NCBI GenBank assembly: GCA_004794655.1
Contig: SMMW01000145.1
Location: 1,599,501-1,663,500, forward strand
From: Marisa cornuarietis
Lineage: Eukaryota; Mollusca; Gastropoda; Architaenioglossa; Ampullariidae
Direction: 5' to 3'
DNA: 64,000 nucleotides
In this document: piece by piece, positions 1 to 11,300 of the stretch
Numbering within the stretch: the stretch's first letter is position 1
Layout of the letters: the number at the start of each line of letters is the position of its first letter
Program-made: the position numbers and the translations under genes
The notes under the pieces: model-generated
Seen by the model: the letters and a program-made list of their open reading frames with translations, nothing else
What the model was told of the DNA's origin: nothing
The model's database searches: none

Positions 1-480
1 GACACTAAGATACCACAAAAATATGCCCGTCTATAAAATACTAATAGGCAAAATGTCCCCTAAACTTTCTACATTAGCTTGTACGAAAATAATAAGGTCA
101 TTCAAACTTAACACTCCCATAACAAGCCTGAAATATTCAGGAAAATTCCATGGAACAGCCTTTAATTCCTTCACACCTCCAGCAAACAGACTTCAGTCTC
201 TACCTGTTCAGAGCAGGACTCCTACAACATCTATACACAAACTTTTGATCGCTTACAAAGGCCCCACCCACCCGACATAAACACCCGATACCAAAGGTAA
301 CCATGTACTACATGTTACTTATTCATTAGTAAAATAATCCCGGTAAAATTAGTCATCAGCCCTCATCTGTGTACATATTGTAGTTTTTGTGTCTGTGTTT
401 CGTAGTTAAGTAGTGTTGTTGTTGCCTTTTCTTAGACCGAGGATAAGATGTAAAGAAACCTAACCTTTGCTTACTGTGCT
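1..480 (+). mobile_element. 3' end of a degenerate non-LTR retrotransposon (copy 1)
   Basis: A short open stretch at 23-280 encodes FKLNTPITSLKYSGKFHGTA, in the style of the extreme C terminus of a LINE ORF2. The following 3' UTR-like sequence (to about 480) is recognisably shared with the element at 16950-17960: the motif LKYSG, a shared LIAY motif, then a T-rich tract and a block around 'gatgtaaa'. Neither copy is intact. The left side runs out of the window. Family (CR1/L2/Jockey-like) is not resolved. Confidence 0.5.
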
Positions 481-1670
481 ACCCTCGTAAACAAAGATTT
501 GTCATTTTCCCATGGGGATGGAAGTAAGAGAATTTGGCAGTATAGCTGTTTCTGTTGGTAAACTACAAGTCATTAAAGCAGGAGTAATAAATACATCACG
601 CACATTATACCGACTTGTGAAGATGATAATAGATATTGTGCAACTCAAGGCGGCAACCAGACGGCACGTATCATGCGTCATCAAACCCTGACTGGTGACC
701 CACCACCTTTGACTCTTTTTTTTTAAACTGTCGTTACTAACAGTGTGACATACAGCACGTTTTATTAATAGACACAGTAGGATAATGTTAAATATATATA
801 TAGATAGATTAGTGTGATAAGGACATACACTGGTGCTCCGTATTAAACAAGACAGATAATGTATTGTGGTGTCATCCTGGTTGTTGCTGTAATGTGGTTC
901 TCTGTCTTTTGTAATTTTAAGATTAGGATTTTTTTGTTTGTCTTAAATTCTTACGTTCCTAAAATCATAAATTATTAACTAGTATATCGCTGTCTTCTTT
1001 CTGGTAGAGACCCAAGCTACGGATTACTAGACCACAAGACTGCCAGAGCCAGGTCCTCACTGCGACACTATGAGCACCAGACACACGTGGTGTTAATCAA
1101 AGCGGCGTAACACCTTTCACCTTCTCCACGAGGAGAAGATTTTCTAGCAAAGAGAGAGATAAAAGTTGATCAAGATCCTTTCTTGTGTTAATAAACAAAG
1201 CTGTGGACTAACTAATTAGGTAAATGACTAGTAATGATAAAGTACAGCGTTGACGGACTTACTGCCTAAAGAAGAAACAGCGACCTCGGGTCACATGATA
1301 ATGTTATCCACGTGACGAGTCACACAGGAAGGGGTGTGAGACGGTGCAGGGCGCGCGACACCGAACGTGTATTTGTATAAGTCTAACGCTTCTGTGTCAC
1401 GTGTTCCGTATCCAGGCAGCTTCCGGACCAAGTACAGACTGTTGTGAAGGAGAAGAGACATCAGCGTTTATTTCCTCCCATCGCCCGTGTAATCAATTTT
1501 TGACAAACCGAGAAAATTACTATTTTTTAATTAGTTAGATGAACAACTAGACTGAGGGAATTTCCTGCCGACACCAGAGCAAGAGATGTGATGTGGATTA
1601 AACGTCAGAGATCCCTGTGACAAATGTTTCGTGGAGGGTTTATGAAAATTATCATAAGTTTGTCGTTACC
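481..1670. other. Upstream region of NR-A, no gene recognised
   Basis: AT-rich sequence without a convincing coding region. It must hold the promoter and 5' UTR of NR-A, but I cannot place a start site. A GGGTCA half-site lies near 1288 and several CACGTG/CACGTGT E-box-like words lie between 1080 and 1400. An in-frame TAA at 1599-1601 closes the NR-A frame upstream of its start, so if transcription reads through here the coding sequence begins at 1671. Confidence 0.4.
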
Positions 1671-4600
1671 ATGGAAAATTCGACATTTGAACGTAGTGGC
1701 CACGCAAAACATGTCATCATTCAGCCTGACCATGAAGGTACGTGGCAACATTTAAACTACCTCGGAGGTTTAGGTGGAACAGATCGGCTAACACTGGACG
1801 ATGACATGAACGAAAGTCGCCTAGTCTACAAAAACATAGTAAGGACAGACAACGTATTGTTTTCCATGAGTTCCCCTGATGTTTCATCGCCAGAACATTC
1901 TTCAACTTCTACTTTCTCGTCTTCGGTGACCTCAGAAGCATGCGAGGCCAGCGAGTTTGACAACACCTGGCCTTTTCCCCCGGTAGCCCTCGCCAGTTTC
2001 TCACCTGGACAAGATGATGATGTCTTCAGACATTCATTTAGCAGCTTACCTCAAAGCAGCATTCTTACCTCGCTCTCAAGATCCAGAAGTGACGAGACTA
2101 GTGACACCTGTTCGAGCGGTTCAGAGGTCACCAGTGCACCTTCGCGCGTTGTGATAGACACTAGGGAAGTGTGTGGACTGTTGCCTCCACCCCTACCTAC
2201 CGAGCCAGGACTTCAGCTACCTCCTACCGATGACCCGAGCAGTGGACACGGCCAGTCAGCGATGACCATACATGGCGAGGTCACTGGGAATGCCATCGCG
2301 GCCATCGTGAGCTGTGACCATTCGAGCATCAACCTTCCCCTTCAATGTTCTTCTGACAACGCACGAGCTACAGACGACACAGTCGATAACATGACTGATG
2401 AGCCAGTGAACTCTTGCTTGAGACAAGATGAAAGCCAACCCTTTGTTCCTGCCGGCAGTAACGAGTCTTCTGTTACCCAGGCAACTTCAAAATCACAGCA
2501 AAACAAGAAGCGCCGGAAGAAAGGCTTCGTGTCCGAGGATGCGGAAGTTAAAGCCGCCCTGAAGCTTCCGCCTTGTCGCATCTGCGCACAACCTGCTTCA
2601 GGTTTCCACTATGGCGTCAACACGTGTGAGGCGTGCAAAGGATTTTTCCAGAGATGCTTAAGCAGGCGCAGGCCTTACAAGTGTAAAGGTGAGAAGATTT
2701 GACCCTGATTTTAGTGAGACTTCGACTAACACGTGTATCGGTTAAAGTAAAATGTTTCAACAGGCCCCGCGCTTTTAATGTTAATGTCATAAGTAACAGA
2801 GTGCTTCAAGATTTCAGTCACTTGATTCGCTTTCAATGAAAGCCCCATTATTTACAAGGTTATGCTCTTTGTGTATGTACACCTTGACACATTCTTATAT
2901 TGTTATTTTTGTACAGGTAGGTCTTTATTTGTTGTTCTTTAACTTCGTCAAAGAAATTAGTTGGCTGTATGGTAGAACAGAAGAATGTTTTTCACTAGTA
3001 AAAGGTTCCTTTAACATTCTATAATTACACATGATTTCAATATTATCTATTTCAGAAAGCCGTCGATGAATGATCACAAAAATCTTCTAATCTTTTCCTT
3101 AAACCAGTAAAAATTGAGCTGTATATTTTACTGACTGATCCAAATTGAAGCTAATCCTAAATTATTTAAAGTATTTTTAATGACGATAATAAAATAAGAG
3201 ATAAATAAGTAGTTTAGACTCATTAGCATGATGTACTAATTTATGCCAAACATTCTACTTTTAACAGCTGTGTCTAAGAAATGTGTACCTAGTTCCACAA
3301 AGACCATTGCAACGAATCGGCTTGTTTCTAAATAAAATAAAAACCATTTTATATACCTGCGTCACGAGAGAGAGAGAGAACCCCAAAGGTGACAACCGTG
3401 CAATAATATCTTTAAAATGTTTTATAATAACAAAATATTTTATATTATCTAATAATAACTTATAAATATTTTATCATTGGATAGTACAAGCACCTGGCTT
3501 TAGAGGATCTTTGACGTAGTTTTGTTTATTGAGTTGCCAAAACTTGATTAGTATAATTTACCATAAGTCCTAAATAAAGTACATCAAAACCTGCGTCATT
3601 TCCTTCACCATAAAAAATACTGTTATATATCAATATTACAAATTCTTCTTTCGTCGTTTTGCATTGAATGTTTCGCTGTCTGTTCTGGCAGGAGGGGAGG
3701 GGAGGTGTGTTGTCTCCCGTGGTGCCAGACTTGCCTGTGCACACTGCCGCTATCAGAAGTGCCTATCCTTGGGCATGTCCAAGGATGCTGTCAGAATCGG
3801 CCGCTACACACACGAGACCCGAACACAGAACACCCTTGAAGTGCGCATGCTGACGACCCAGGAACCGCCACTTTTCATGGGTGAGACGGAAGCGGAAGTC
3901 CTGATCGCACAGCTGATGGAGGCCCGGAAGTGGGAGGGACGGCTTAGCGTGGAGATGGACGAGCAATACCTGGAGAAGACGTGGATGGAGGTGCAGGACA
4001 ACTACCGTCTACACGAGGCAATCTTTGGCTCCATGGAAACGCTAGACGCCCGAGAAGTGGAGGAAGTGTACCGGCTGACGGGACTTGATGTCGACAACCG
4101 CAAGGCGCAGATGGAGCGCCTGGCAAACCGGATCGAGAAGAAAGTTCTCAAGATGATCCAGTTCGCCAAGGGGATCCCAGGCTTCCGGGAGCTGGCATGC
4201 CAGGACCAGATTGCGCTCCTGAAAGGCGGGCGGGTGGAGTTTGCCTTCCTGACCATGTATCACGGCTTCAGCACACATCATTCCGCCTTTGCAGCTCCGT
4301 GTGGCAAGGGAGTGCACAAGCGGCAGTTTGAAAAGCTCTACGGAAAGGAGTACACGGAGTACCAGTTTCGGCTAGCCGAGTCGCTCAAGCGGCTACGCCT
4401 ACAGAACGACGAGCTGGTGCTGGTGCAGTCAATCCTGCTGACCTCAGCAGACCGCTGTGTGCTGCAGAACCGCCAGCAGGTGGAGACACTGCAGTGGACG
4501 CTGATCCGCTGCCTCTTCAGGCGGTTGCAGCAGCAACACGAGGACCTCGTCATGGCCAGGTTCGCTCAGATCGTCGACCAGATGACCGCCCTCCGTACAC

Positions 4601-4692
4601 TGACTGAGATGGCGGTGAAGATATTCTCTAGCCCAGCCTTTCTGGACATTTTGAAAAAGAAACCAGTTCTCGTGGAGATGATACTTCAGTAG
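1671..4692 (+). CDS. Nuclear receptor NR-A (NR1-like, P-box EACKG)
   Basis: A nuclear transcription factor of the steroid/thyroid receptor superfamily, 672 residues in two exons: 1671-2688 (ends phase 1, AAAG|GTGAGA) and 3692-4692. The start is the ATG at 1671, which has a strong Kozak context (ACCATGG). Residues 1-300 are a Ser/Thr-rich A/B domain. The DNA-binding domain starts at Cys302 with spacing C-X2-C-X13-C-X2-C-X15-C for finger one and P-box [10 protein letters not shown]. Finger two and the C-terminal extension (GMSKDAVRIGRYTHETRT) begin exon two. The ligand-binding domain carries the family signature FAKGIPGFRELACQDQIALL and ends exactly at an AF-2 helix, PVLVEMILQ, with the core Glu, so there is no F domain. 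Its closest relative here is NR-B. EACKG receptors are reminiscent of mollusc-expanded NR1 groups; the exact subfamily and ligand are unknown. Confidence 0.9.
2689..3691 (+). other. NR-A intron between the two zinc fingers
   Basis: A 1.0-kb AT-rich intron with donor GTGAGA at 2689 and acceptor at 3690-3691. It interrupts the glycine codon just after the fifth zinc-binding cysteine, as in NR-B and NR-C. I see no element or RNA gene in it. Confidence 0.75.
3689..3694 (+). promoter_or_regulatory. NAGNAG tandem splice acceptor (CAGGAG) in NR-A
   Basis: The acceptor of NR-A exon two reads CAG followed directly by GAG. Using the first AG gives an exon start at 3692 and six residues between the fifth and sixth zinc cysteines; using the second gives 3695 and the canonical five. 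Both keep the reading frame. The first is chosen because NR-B, which has no such choice, also gives six. Confidence 0.55.
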
Positions 4693-5394
4693 CGATACTT
4701 TCTGGGACAGGATCATTTGAATATTCTCCTGGCATATTCTTAGGAGTTACGGTACTTTGGTGCACCAACATTCTTGATTGTTTACATGCTGCTTCCTGCA
4801 GGATGCAGATTTTATGTTGAGCTGAATCAACTTTCAACTGTAAGATTTCACCATTAGGACAAACTATGGTAGTGAGGCTTCTCTTTAAAACATAAAACCC
4901 AAACCCAGGGTGATATCAATTTATAAAGATTAGCCCCAGAGGGTTGATTATGTGATTTTGTGTTTTTGATGATTACAGGCTGATTACAGAATGCAAGCGA
5001 ATAAAGTTTGTAGAGGAATGTTTGCCACGGAAGTAATGATTTGCTGGTGTAGATGTCAATTTATGGACAATCAATATTTACTACCGTAAAATAAAAATAA
5101 TTATATGTATATTAAACTTACTTTATATCCATTTATTGTGTGTGTGCGTGTGTGTGTGTGTGTGCTCGCATATCTATCTGTGTATGTTTGTGTGCTCTTA
5201 TCTCTATGTGCTTGAGTGTTAGTGTGTGTGTCTGTGATCCCATGTTTGTATGTGCTTGCATTTTGTGTGTGGGTGAGAGAGAGAGAGTGCGCGTGCGTGT
5301 TTGCATGCTTGCTTGCAGATTTGTGGTTTCTTGCATGAATCTATTTTACATACTTTCCCTTGCGAGGAAATATCAACAACAAACCTTCTAATTT
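4693..5394 (+). other. NR-A 3' UTR and flank
   Basis: Non-coding. The first plausible polyadenylation signal is at 5000-5005. A (TG)n-rich tract with GA-rich interruptions runs from about 5138 to 5300; the open frames over it on both strands are simple-sequence artefacts. Confidence 0.5.
5000..5005 (+). terminator. Polyadenylation signal AATAAA of NR-A
   Basis: A perfect AATAAA hexamer about 310 bases after the NR-A stop codon. Position and strand fit, but cleavage-site use is not visible in the sequence. Confidence 0.5.
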
Positions 5395-5830
5395 GTACGT
5401 TTACACAATCAGTAATAGTTCTAAATAGTAAAGGGCTAAAACCCCTTCCATGAGGAACCCTTATGCTACTGGTAAGGGATGTAAAATCTGTCTATCAATC
5501 AATGACACCAGTGTCACATAAACTAAACACCAAGTACTATTCTCAAGAGAACAAACAACATTTGTCGGTTATACATCTTTTTTAGCGAAGTGGTAAGGGG
5601 CTGAATGTGATGGACCTTACTCTGGGGCTTTGCTTTCCTGCCATCAAACATGGATAATAAAAGGAACTTTGCTGGTCAGGGTTATCTTCCTTGCGAATAT
5701 CATCTCACTCAATGATTATGTCCGCAATAAGTTCGAGGTGCCATTGAGAATGCCATCTACACTCATCTTCATATCCAGTGCACTTACCCTAATTCCAATA
5801 CTGTTTTATATTTTTTGAAGCCTCCTTAGC
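5395..5830 (-). mobile_element. Decayed non-LTR reverse transcriptase fragment
   Basis: Read on the minus strand, 5410-5460 gives VPHGRGFSPLLF, a degraded form of the reverse transcriptase motif GVPQGSVLGPLLF of non-LTR elements. Upstream minus-strand sequence (to about 5800) has the right distance for the palm region but is broken by stops. It lies 0.7 kb downstream of NR-A, opposite in orientation. The call is by motif only. Confidence 0.35.
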
Positions 5831-6129
5831 CAAGTAGCTTGACTACTTGGTTAGGGCGATACAACATGAGCGATATCAGACACATACTGTGGCATTTACT
5901 GTTAATAAAGTTTAATGTTATTACCCATCCCTTGCCAGTGGTGGATAGGACAGGATGCACTAACAAGTGAACGAGAGTTTTACAAGAGTTTTAAAGCGCG
6001 AGTTAGTCTTTGGTTCCAAGCTGTTATACGGCTCTGAATCTCCCAAACAGCGATGATTCTGGTCCAGTTTACGGTTTATTCTAGAAGGATGGTTGTTATT
6101 CGGATTTAAACATGTCTCACTGAGTTCTG
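5831..6129. other. Intergenic, imperfect inverted repeat
   Basis: No gene. At 5824-5856 two 14-base arms (CCTTAGCCAAGTAG and CTACTTGGTTAGGG) form an imperfect hairpin with a five-base loop. Nothing else stands out. Confidence 0.3.
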
Positions 6130-6472
6130 ATACATGAGAATGTCACACAATAACTATAACCTGTTCCACTGACACCTTACACCTGAAAATGTCACACAAT
6201 AACTATAACCTATCTCACTGACACCTGAAAATGTCACACAATATCTATAACCTGTCTCACTGACACCTGACAATGTCACACAATAACTATAACCTGTCTC
6301 ACTGACACCTGACAATGTCACAGAATAACTATAACCTGTCCCACTGACAACTGACCATGTCACACAATAACTATATCCTGTCTCACTGACACCTGACAAT
6401 GTCACACAATATCTGTCTCACTGACAGCTGACACCTGACAATGTCACAATACCTGTCTCACTGACACCTGAC
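6130..6472. repeat. 42-bp minisatellite, about eight units
   Basis: The unit has the landmarks CCTGTCTCACTGACACCTGA, then AATGTCACACAATAACTATA. Units vary by substitution, and the last ones are shortened. Because 42 is a multiple of three, a 14-residue repeat stays open on the minus strand at 6154-6405; I do not regard it as a gene. The array ends a few hundred bases upstream of the likely first exon of NR-B. Confidence 0.85.
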
Positions 6473-6539
6473 ATCTGTGTGTGAGACTGTCGCCGCCTGA
6501 CTGTCGTACGACAAATGCTAGGCGCTAGGTGTTTCATCT

Positions 6540-6916
6540 GTTATCGAGCCGATTGCAGCAGACAAAGATAAATTTATATTTTAGATACAGCTTGTGACTT
6601 TAAAAAAAGGTCAATAACGACTGGAGTGTATGGCTGCCTCTATCACCACCTGAAGTTGTTGGCGGCTCCTCGAGTACCTTTATCTGGAGAAGAAACAACG
6701 AAGACTGCAGGGCGACTGTAACAACCCTGAGGGTTGGCTGTCTTGACACGTGTGGTGAGCCTCCTGTAGCTGGGGCTGTCGGGAAGGCGAGTCATCTGTG
6801 TACATCACTGCCATAGCTGCTGCTGTGAGAACATCAAACATTGATACTACTGCGTTCTTTGAAGGAAGTTTTGTAACTATACTACATCATACATACTAAA
6901 GCAAGCTTACAGACAG
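6540..6916 (+). other. Predicted 5' non-coding exon and promoter region of NR-B
   Basis: A strong donor (GACAG|GTAAGTAC) ends at 6916, and the next good acceptor on this strand is at 8277-8278, just before the NR-B coding exon. The segment before the donor has no long frame, which suggests a 5' UTR exon. An AGGTCA half-site preceded by an A-run lies at 6608-6613, similar to ROR/REV-ERB elements. The start site is not resolved. Confidence 0.4.
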
Positions 6917-8278
6917 GTAAGTACACAACCATGTCTTTATAACAAACGTGTATGACACACTGTTCACGAGTTAAACATACAGATACACGCCAGGTAAACA
7001 TTTTGCTTTAGTGTGTATGGAATGACGGGAAATGATTATAATTATCTACTCAAGATGTTCAGCACCACCTATCAAGCTTTTTACTTTTTTTCTGTCTTCT
7101 TACTTTTCTTTTTCTGCCATGGGTGGTAAAGATTATCGCAACAGCAGAGGTTGTAGTGACTAGTGATGGTGATGCTGGGAATAGTGGTATTGATATATAA
7201 CTGAGTTTACTCAGAGTAGGAAGATCTAAAGGCTCTTTCATTGAGGCTTTGAGGTATCTCCTGCTTCTGAAGATGTTTATGTAGACATCTGTCTCACATG
7301 TCTTCCGATGTACAAAACAAGTCTTATTGCACACACTTTAAACAGTCTTATTTAAAATGTGCTTAAAGAAATGTAAAAAGAAAAAAAAACAACGAGCTGG
7401 AGAACTGTGTAACGACTACTAATTAATTCTTCATTCTCAGCAACACTTAGAATAAAGAACTCAGGGGTTCGTCATTGCTTGGCTGTATCAGGTTTCAGTG
7501 TTATTTCTTTTGAAGAAGACTGCCCAACTTGTGTTTTATTCTGATGTTTCTGACTTTTTGTTCTAGCTGCGTATTGGTGATAGAAAATTAAAGTTAAAAA
7601 TAACTTCATTTTAAATTAAAATTCCAACTGGTTGCGATAAGTTCCTTTACAGTCAACAGAAATCCATGTATATATATATATATATCAAAAGACATCATGG
7701 AACTGTCAGAATTGTTTAGACAGTCCTTGAGAAATCAGTGTCAGGTTTTGAGGAGTCTTATTCATGAAGAAAATTAATAAAGTTAGATAGCCACAAATAA
7801 TTTAAAGTTCTGATGCAAATATGTATGTTTAAAAAATTAATGGGTTTGCCACAGACTTTCCTTCTGTAACAAGGGATATATATATATATATATTATTTTA
7901 CTTGCTACATATAGGAAATACACGAGAAGTCTTTAAACTACAAAGCATACAAAAATGGAGACGAAGAGACTCTCATAAAATAATACATAACATATAGAAA
8001 AGTCAGGGTTATTCTATTGACATGTTAAGAAGTTGAATATCTATACCGAGCGACCATTTAAGTTCTACGACTCAAAGTCAAAACAAACCAAAGCAACAAC
8101 GTTTGGCAGGACATATCCTGAAAATTCTGTTATTGCTTTTCTAAGCAATAAACTAATTTTGTTTTCAGTAAGTTCATTTGTATCACCCCCTACCTTTGAT
8201 TTACAAATTATATCACCCCCTACCTTTGATTTACAAATTACTTGTTTAAATAAAGCTAATTGCTTTGTCCTTTTACAG
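6917..8278 (+). other. Predicted NR-B 5' intron
   Basis: AT-rich sequence with two short (TA)n tracts (7668-7684 and 7878-7892). A perfect 30-bp tandem duplication occupies 8181-8240, just before the polypyrimidine tract and acceptor at 8277-8278. No element or gene recognised. Confidence 0.4.
8181..8240. repeat. Perfect 30-bp tandem duplication near the NR-B acceptor
   Basis: Two identical 30-base units, 8181-8210 and 8211-8240, each beginning TATCACCCCCTACC. The second ends 38 bases before the exon. Perfect identity implies a recent duplication. Confidence 0.95.
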
Positions 8279-8364
8279 GAAGGGTAAAGTTTCCTCTTCA
8301 AGATCAGGGTGTGGAGATTGTCGTACACGGGTCATCGCATACGAAAGTTCACATCAACAGCTGC

Positions 8365-11300
8365 ATGTCTCAAAAAGAGATTTTTAGCAATAATGAAAGA
8401 GAGTTCCTCTCCGGTCACCTCAACAGAAGACTCAGTCCGGAACTGGTCCTGTCATTTTGCCCAGACCGGGGCAATGAGTGGAGTTCCTCCGAAAACTCAG
8501 AGAGAAATTCACCAGCATTGAGCTTCGGTGACCAGAAAGTGTCACGAAAATGCTTGTCTCCAACTGAAAAAATGATATACTGTAAAAAGAAAGCGTCTGG
8601 GTACAGAGCTTTTACAAATAAAGAATGTTTTCAGCCGAAACAATATTTTAATCGCCATAGTGACAGAGGGAGACATGAGAGAAAACGTTCGGAAAGAAAC
8701 AAACGGCACTTAATGTTAGTTGATCACATGTCGGGGCCTTCCTCTGAGGGGGGAAAATCAGTCGATACCCAGTATTTAGTTTCCAAACGACACCCACAAG
8801 ATACGGGATTTAGAAGAAAACAAATACACAGACGACACTTGCACCAGCCAGCTATGCGAAGCAGGGGAGGGAACCACGGACTCGCTACTCGTAAAGAAGA
8901 GTTAATCCGCCTGAACTCGAAGCCCACAGCGCCAAAGTGTCCTCAAATCAGCCCCAAGGTCCAAGACTATTTATTTGACGAAGCCGATTCTTTCCTGTTG
9001 CAGTCAGAAATGCCTGGAAACTTCACTGACTCTCCGCTTTTGTCCGACATTGATTTTACAGAAAAAGGTTGCGAGATTTTCTCATCGTCTACATTTTCCA
9101 AATCAGCTTCATTTTTGAACAAGTCTTTTTCCCGAGATACCGACACTAAGAAAAGAAACACATCTATGTTTTTCTCTCATCACTGGATTACCGAGGAGGG
9201 AACAAGGCAGGAATATGTCAATGTTCAGCATAGAAGGGATGTCAAAGGCGCCCTATCGGAAACTGAAATCTTGAAGCCACACATAGGCACAGCAGAACAC
9301 GTGACAAAAGCAATGGGTGTTCTGGATTCCTTAGAGCCTTTAGATATCAACGCTTGTTGTATTCTTTCTGAGTTATCTGATGAAACCGGTAGCCATCTTC
9401 CAGATCCTCCTTCTCGAAACTTACCGCACGATAGGGAAATTTCAGGAGCTTCAGAAACGGATCCGCTTGGGCAAGCTGCAGAAACGATTGTCCAGACCTC
9501 CACCTCCTTCTGTGGTCAAATCGCGGAGGAGGAGATGAGACCAGGAGCCAAGCCGTCATCACAGCTTCCGCCCTGCCGCATCTGCGCTCAGCCAGCTTCC
9601 GGTTTTCACTATGGCGTCAACTCATGTGAAGCATGTAAAGGATTTTTTCGCCGGTGCTTAACAAGAAGGCGCCCTTTCTACTGCAAAGGTATGAATCAAT
9701 CGATAAATTAATGACTCGATCAATAAAACTTGAGCGTACAATTTCTCCCTACTTATCGTTTCTAAATGGTGCATAACTTTCTGTCCTATTGTAGAGCACG
9801 ATGTTTAAGCAGATTTCTTTTCCTTGAACGCCTCAACATATTGCTGCCTCTGTTCGTCTTCTTGTTTTTCATTTTTGACATGCTTTCATAACGAGAAGGA
9901 AAAGATAATGATAGTGATGCATATAAGTCGTTAAGGATAGCCTCATCACCTGCTTAACTCTTTTAGCTCTTTCCTTACCGATCGCCCTCATAGGGGCGAT
10001 CACGTGATCTTCGCCTGAACCCGGTTCGCAACCTATGGTGTGATGCAGGTTTTAAATGTTGTTACTCTTAAACATCGCTTTTTTTAGAAGAGAAACTTAA
10101 TAAATAAGATAGGTTATTCATTTCTGAAAACAATTGTCTTTCTTAAAAAATGTTGGAAGTAAGTTTTAACAGAAAGTCTTTGCATTTTCCCACGCTACCT
10201 GTCTTTCTGTTAGGAAAATGGTTAGCAAATTCCCGGTATTGAAATTTCGACCGGCAGCTTTGAAATTTTATATTTATTAAACTACAGTAAAGATAACCAT
10301 CTGTAATACACCCTTTTAAAGAGCTTTTCTAAAACATTCACTTGGTGTAAATTTTAAGATACATAGGTTTTGTCTTCGAGTACTAAAATCAAATGAACTG
10401 TACGTGTTTTAGAACACTTGAACGTAACTTTCAGAAAATAACAAAAAAATTATTTACTCAATATATACAGACATAAAGTACCAAACAAACATATATTTTA
10501 TTAGAATATACATTAGAATTTAAATATTACTTACTATTTTCTTCTCCTTTGCGGTTGTTGAAGTACAAATCCATGTCAAAGTGAGTAAACCCAACGTACT
10601 TTCGATAGTTCAAAATGGCGCTCGACCATGTGTTTACATCTTTCCCTCTTACAAACGAATTTTTTGATTGACTGGACTAGTTTTTAAAGGGAGGGAATTA
10701 TGGTGGACTATTTCCGAAAGATTTCAGTAGTTTCTTCCCTTATGTTATTTTCATTTACGTTGCGGGAGATTTTTTGAGCGCATTATCATGGCATTTTCTG
10801 TTGGGAATACTATCAAAGTGTGTTTTCAAGCAAACACAAGGTTAGGTTGTTCCTCTTCTGTACATTTTGATCTATCATTATCAATTTGAGTTGTTCTTTT
10901 ACCTCTTTTAGTTAATTTTTTATGATATGTTGAAAAAGGGGTAAATACATCCGTCCAAGAGTTCGGATCGGCCGCTTTGACTTCCGTCGTGTTCAGTATA
11001 GATCGAGTAAGATAAGCCCTTCTGAATTGAAACAGGCAAAAAAAGAATTCACCAGGGACTGTCATTGTTCGGCAGGTGGCAAAGGTGATTGTGACGTGTC
11101 GCGGACCTCGGGCAGCACTTGCGCTTACTGCAGGTACAAGCGGTGTCAGAGCCTGGGCATGTCCAAGGACGCCATCCGCATCGGCCGCTACACGCACGAG
11201 ACCCGCACACAAAACACTCTGGAAGTGCGCATGCTCCAACAGGGCGAGTTTCCGCTGTGTCTGCCGGACGAAGAAGTGGACGCGGTCATCGAGCGGCTCG

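Noticed and set aside
5133..5391. Cys/Val-rich frames over a TG tract
   Set aside because: Simple-sequence artefact of (TG)n and (GA)n.
6154..6405. 83-codon minus-strand repeat protein
   Set aside because: Produced by the 42-bp tandem repeat; no flanking signals.
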